Source: Aquirufa sp. | Lineage (GTDB): Bacteria; Bacteroidota; Bacteroidia; Cytophagales; Spirosomataceae | NCBI GenBank assembly: GCA_030833145.1 | Contig: JAURHT010000097.1 | Location: 1-7,081 of the forward strand | Reading direction: 5' to 3' | Length of the DNA stretch: 7,081 bases | In this document: positions 6,935 to 7,081 of the stretch, one piece after another | Layout of the letters: each line of letters begins with the position of its first letter | How positions within the stretch are numbered: the stretch's first letter is position 1 | Position numbers and translations under genes: made by a program | Notes under the pieces: generated by a model | The model's database searches: none | The model's input: only the letters and a program-made list of their open reading frames with translations | Told to the model about the DNA's origin: nothing

Positions 6935-6967
6935 GAGGCTGCCCCTTTAAGGGCAGCCTCTTTTTTT
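6935..6967 (+). terminator. Rho-independent terminator of the TonB-dependent receptor gene
   Basis: A perfect 10-bp GC-rich stem, GAGGCTGCCC (6935-6944) and GGGCAGCCTC (6951-6960), has a CTTTAA loop and is followed by seven Ts (6961-6967). It begins 19 bases after the receptor stop codon. The uvrA promoter overlaps it. Confidence 0.95.
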
Positions 6968-6976
6968 GTACCTTTG
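6946..6976 (+). promoter_or_regulatory. Promoter of uvrA
   Basis: TACCTTTG at 6969-6976 is an exact TAnnTTTG -7 match. TTTA at 6946-6949 lies 19 bp upstream in the -33 position and is contained in the loop of the preceding terminator. The transcript would start near 6982, giving a leader of about 17 bases. The predicted start falls inside the 10-bp palindrome ATCGATCGAT at 6980-6989. Confidence 0.55.
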
Positions 6977-6998
6977 TGGATCGATCGATTCCCAAACT

Positions 6999-7081
6999 AT
7001 GGCTTCAAAAGCGTCTGATTCTACCGGATTTTCCCACATTCAAGTGCTGGGTGCACGCGAGCATAATTTAAAGAATATTGA
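6999..7081 (+). CDS. uvrA: UvrABC excision repair ATPase subunit A, N-terminus only (cut by window edge)
   Basis: Only the first 27 codons are present. After a short variable leader, residues 14-27 read IQVLGAREHNLKNI, the strongly conserved UvrA N-terminal signature (GAREHNLKNI-D) that precedes the first Walker A motif. UvrA is the dimeric ABC-type ATPase that recognises bulky DNA lesions and loads UvrB in nucleotide excision repair. The ATG at 6999 is the first in-frame start after the predicted promoter, and no Shine-Dalgarno is present. Identification rests on this one motif, but the motif is diagnostic. Confidence 0.88.
   Translation, partial: MASKASDSTGFSHIQVLGAREHNLKNI

Noticed and set aside
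1..7081. CRISPR array, insertion sequence, prophage or defence system, including integration at the tRNA-His gene
   Set aside because: No spaced direct repeats, transposase, integrase or attachment-site duplication of the tRNA 3' end was seen; the genes are typical chromosomal ones.

Overview
The window looks like ordinary chromosome from a member of the Bacteroidota, probably a pigmented Cytophagales-type bacterium. The evidence is fourfold. The TonB-dependent receptor has the Bacteroidota layout (carboxypeptidase-regulatory-like domain, plug, barrel). Intergenic regions carry the Bacteroidota -7 promoter element TAnnTTTG. Start codons lack Shine-Dalgarno sequences. The base composition is AT-rich. 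The genus cannot be fixed from this stretch; the lineage is inferred and no search was run.

Layout from left to right. A tRNA-His(GTG) gene with its own promoter and a strong terminator opens the window (about 17-145). Next is a plus-strand pair: a CruF/DUF422-type membrane carotenoid enzyme (182-820) and, 25 bp later, a MerR-type regulator with a cobalamin-binding domain of the CarH/LitR photoreceptor class (846-1733). Converging on it from the minus strand is a second pair: a DUF3089 alpha/beta-hydrolase-like lipoprotein (3824-2796), then mannose-1-phosphate guanylyltransferase ManC (2791-1730). The carH and manC stop codons overlap tail to tail inside a perfect 20-bp inverted repeat. A 208-bp AT-rich divergent region (3825-4032) holds two back-to-back promoters. 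It is followed by a stand-alone 960-residue TonB-dependent receptor (4033-6915) with a strong terminator. The window ends in the first 27 codons of uvrA (from 6999). There is no gene-free stretch longer than 300 bases.

How the genes may work together. The cruF-carH pair suggests carotenoid synthesis controlled by light and B12: a CarH-type repressor holds crt promoters shut in the dark as an adenosylcobalamin-bound tetramer and releases them in light. A 7-bp inverted repeat brackets the cruF -7 element and is a candidate operator. ManC supplies GDP-mannose for surface glycans; its link to the DUF3089 lipoprotein is positional only. The receptor has no SusD-like partner inside the window, and its substrate cannot be read from sequence.

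I found no mobile element, CRISPR array, phage gene or clear new system. The most interesting points are the CarH-like protein, which keeps the B12-binding and capping residues but has Leu where Thermus CarH has the light-state cobalt ligand His132, and the candidate operator over the cruF promoter.
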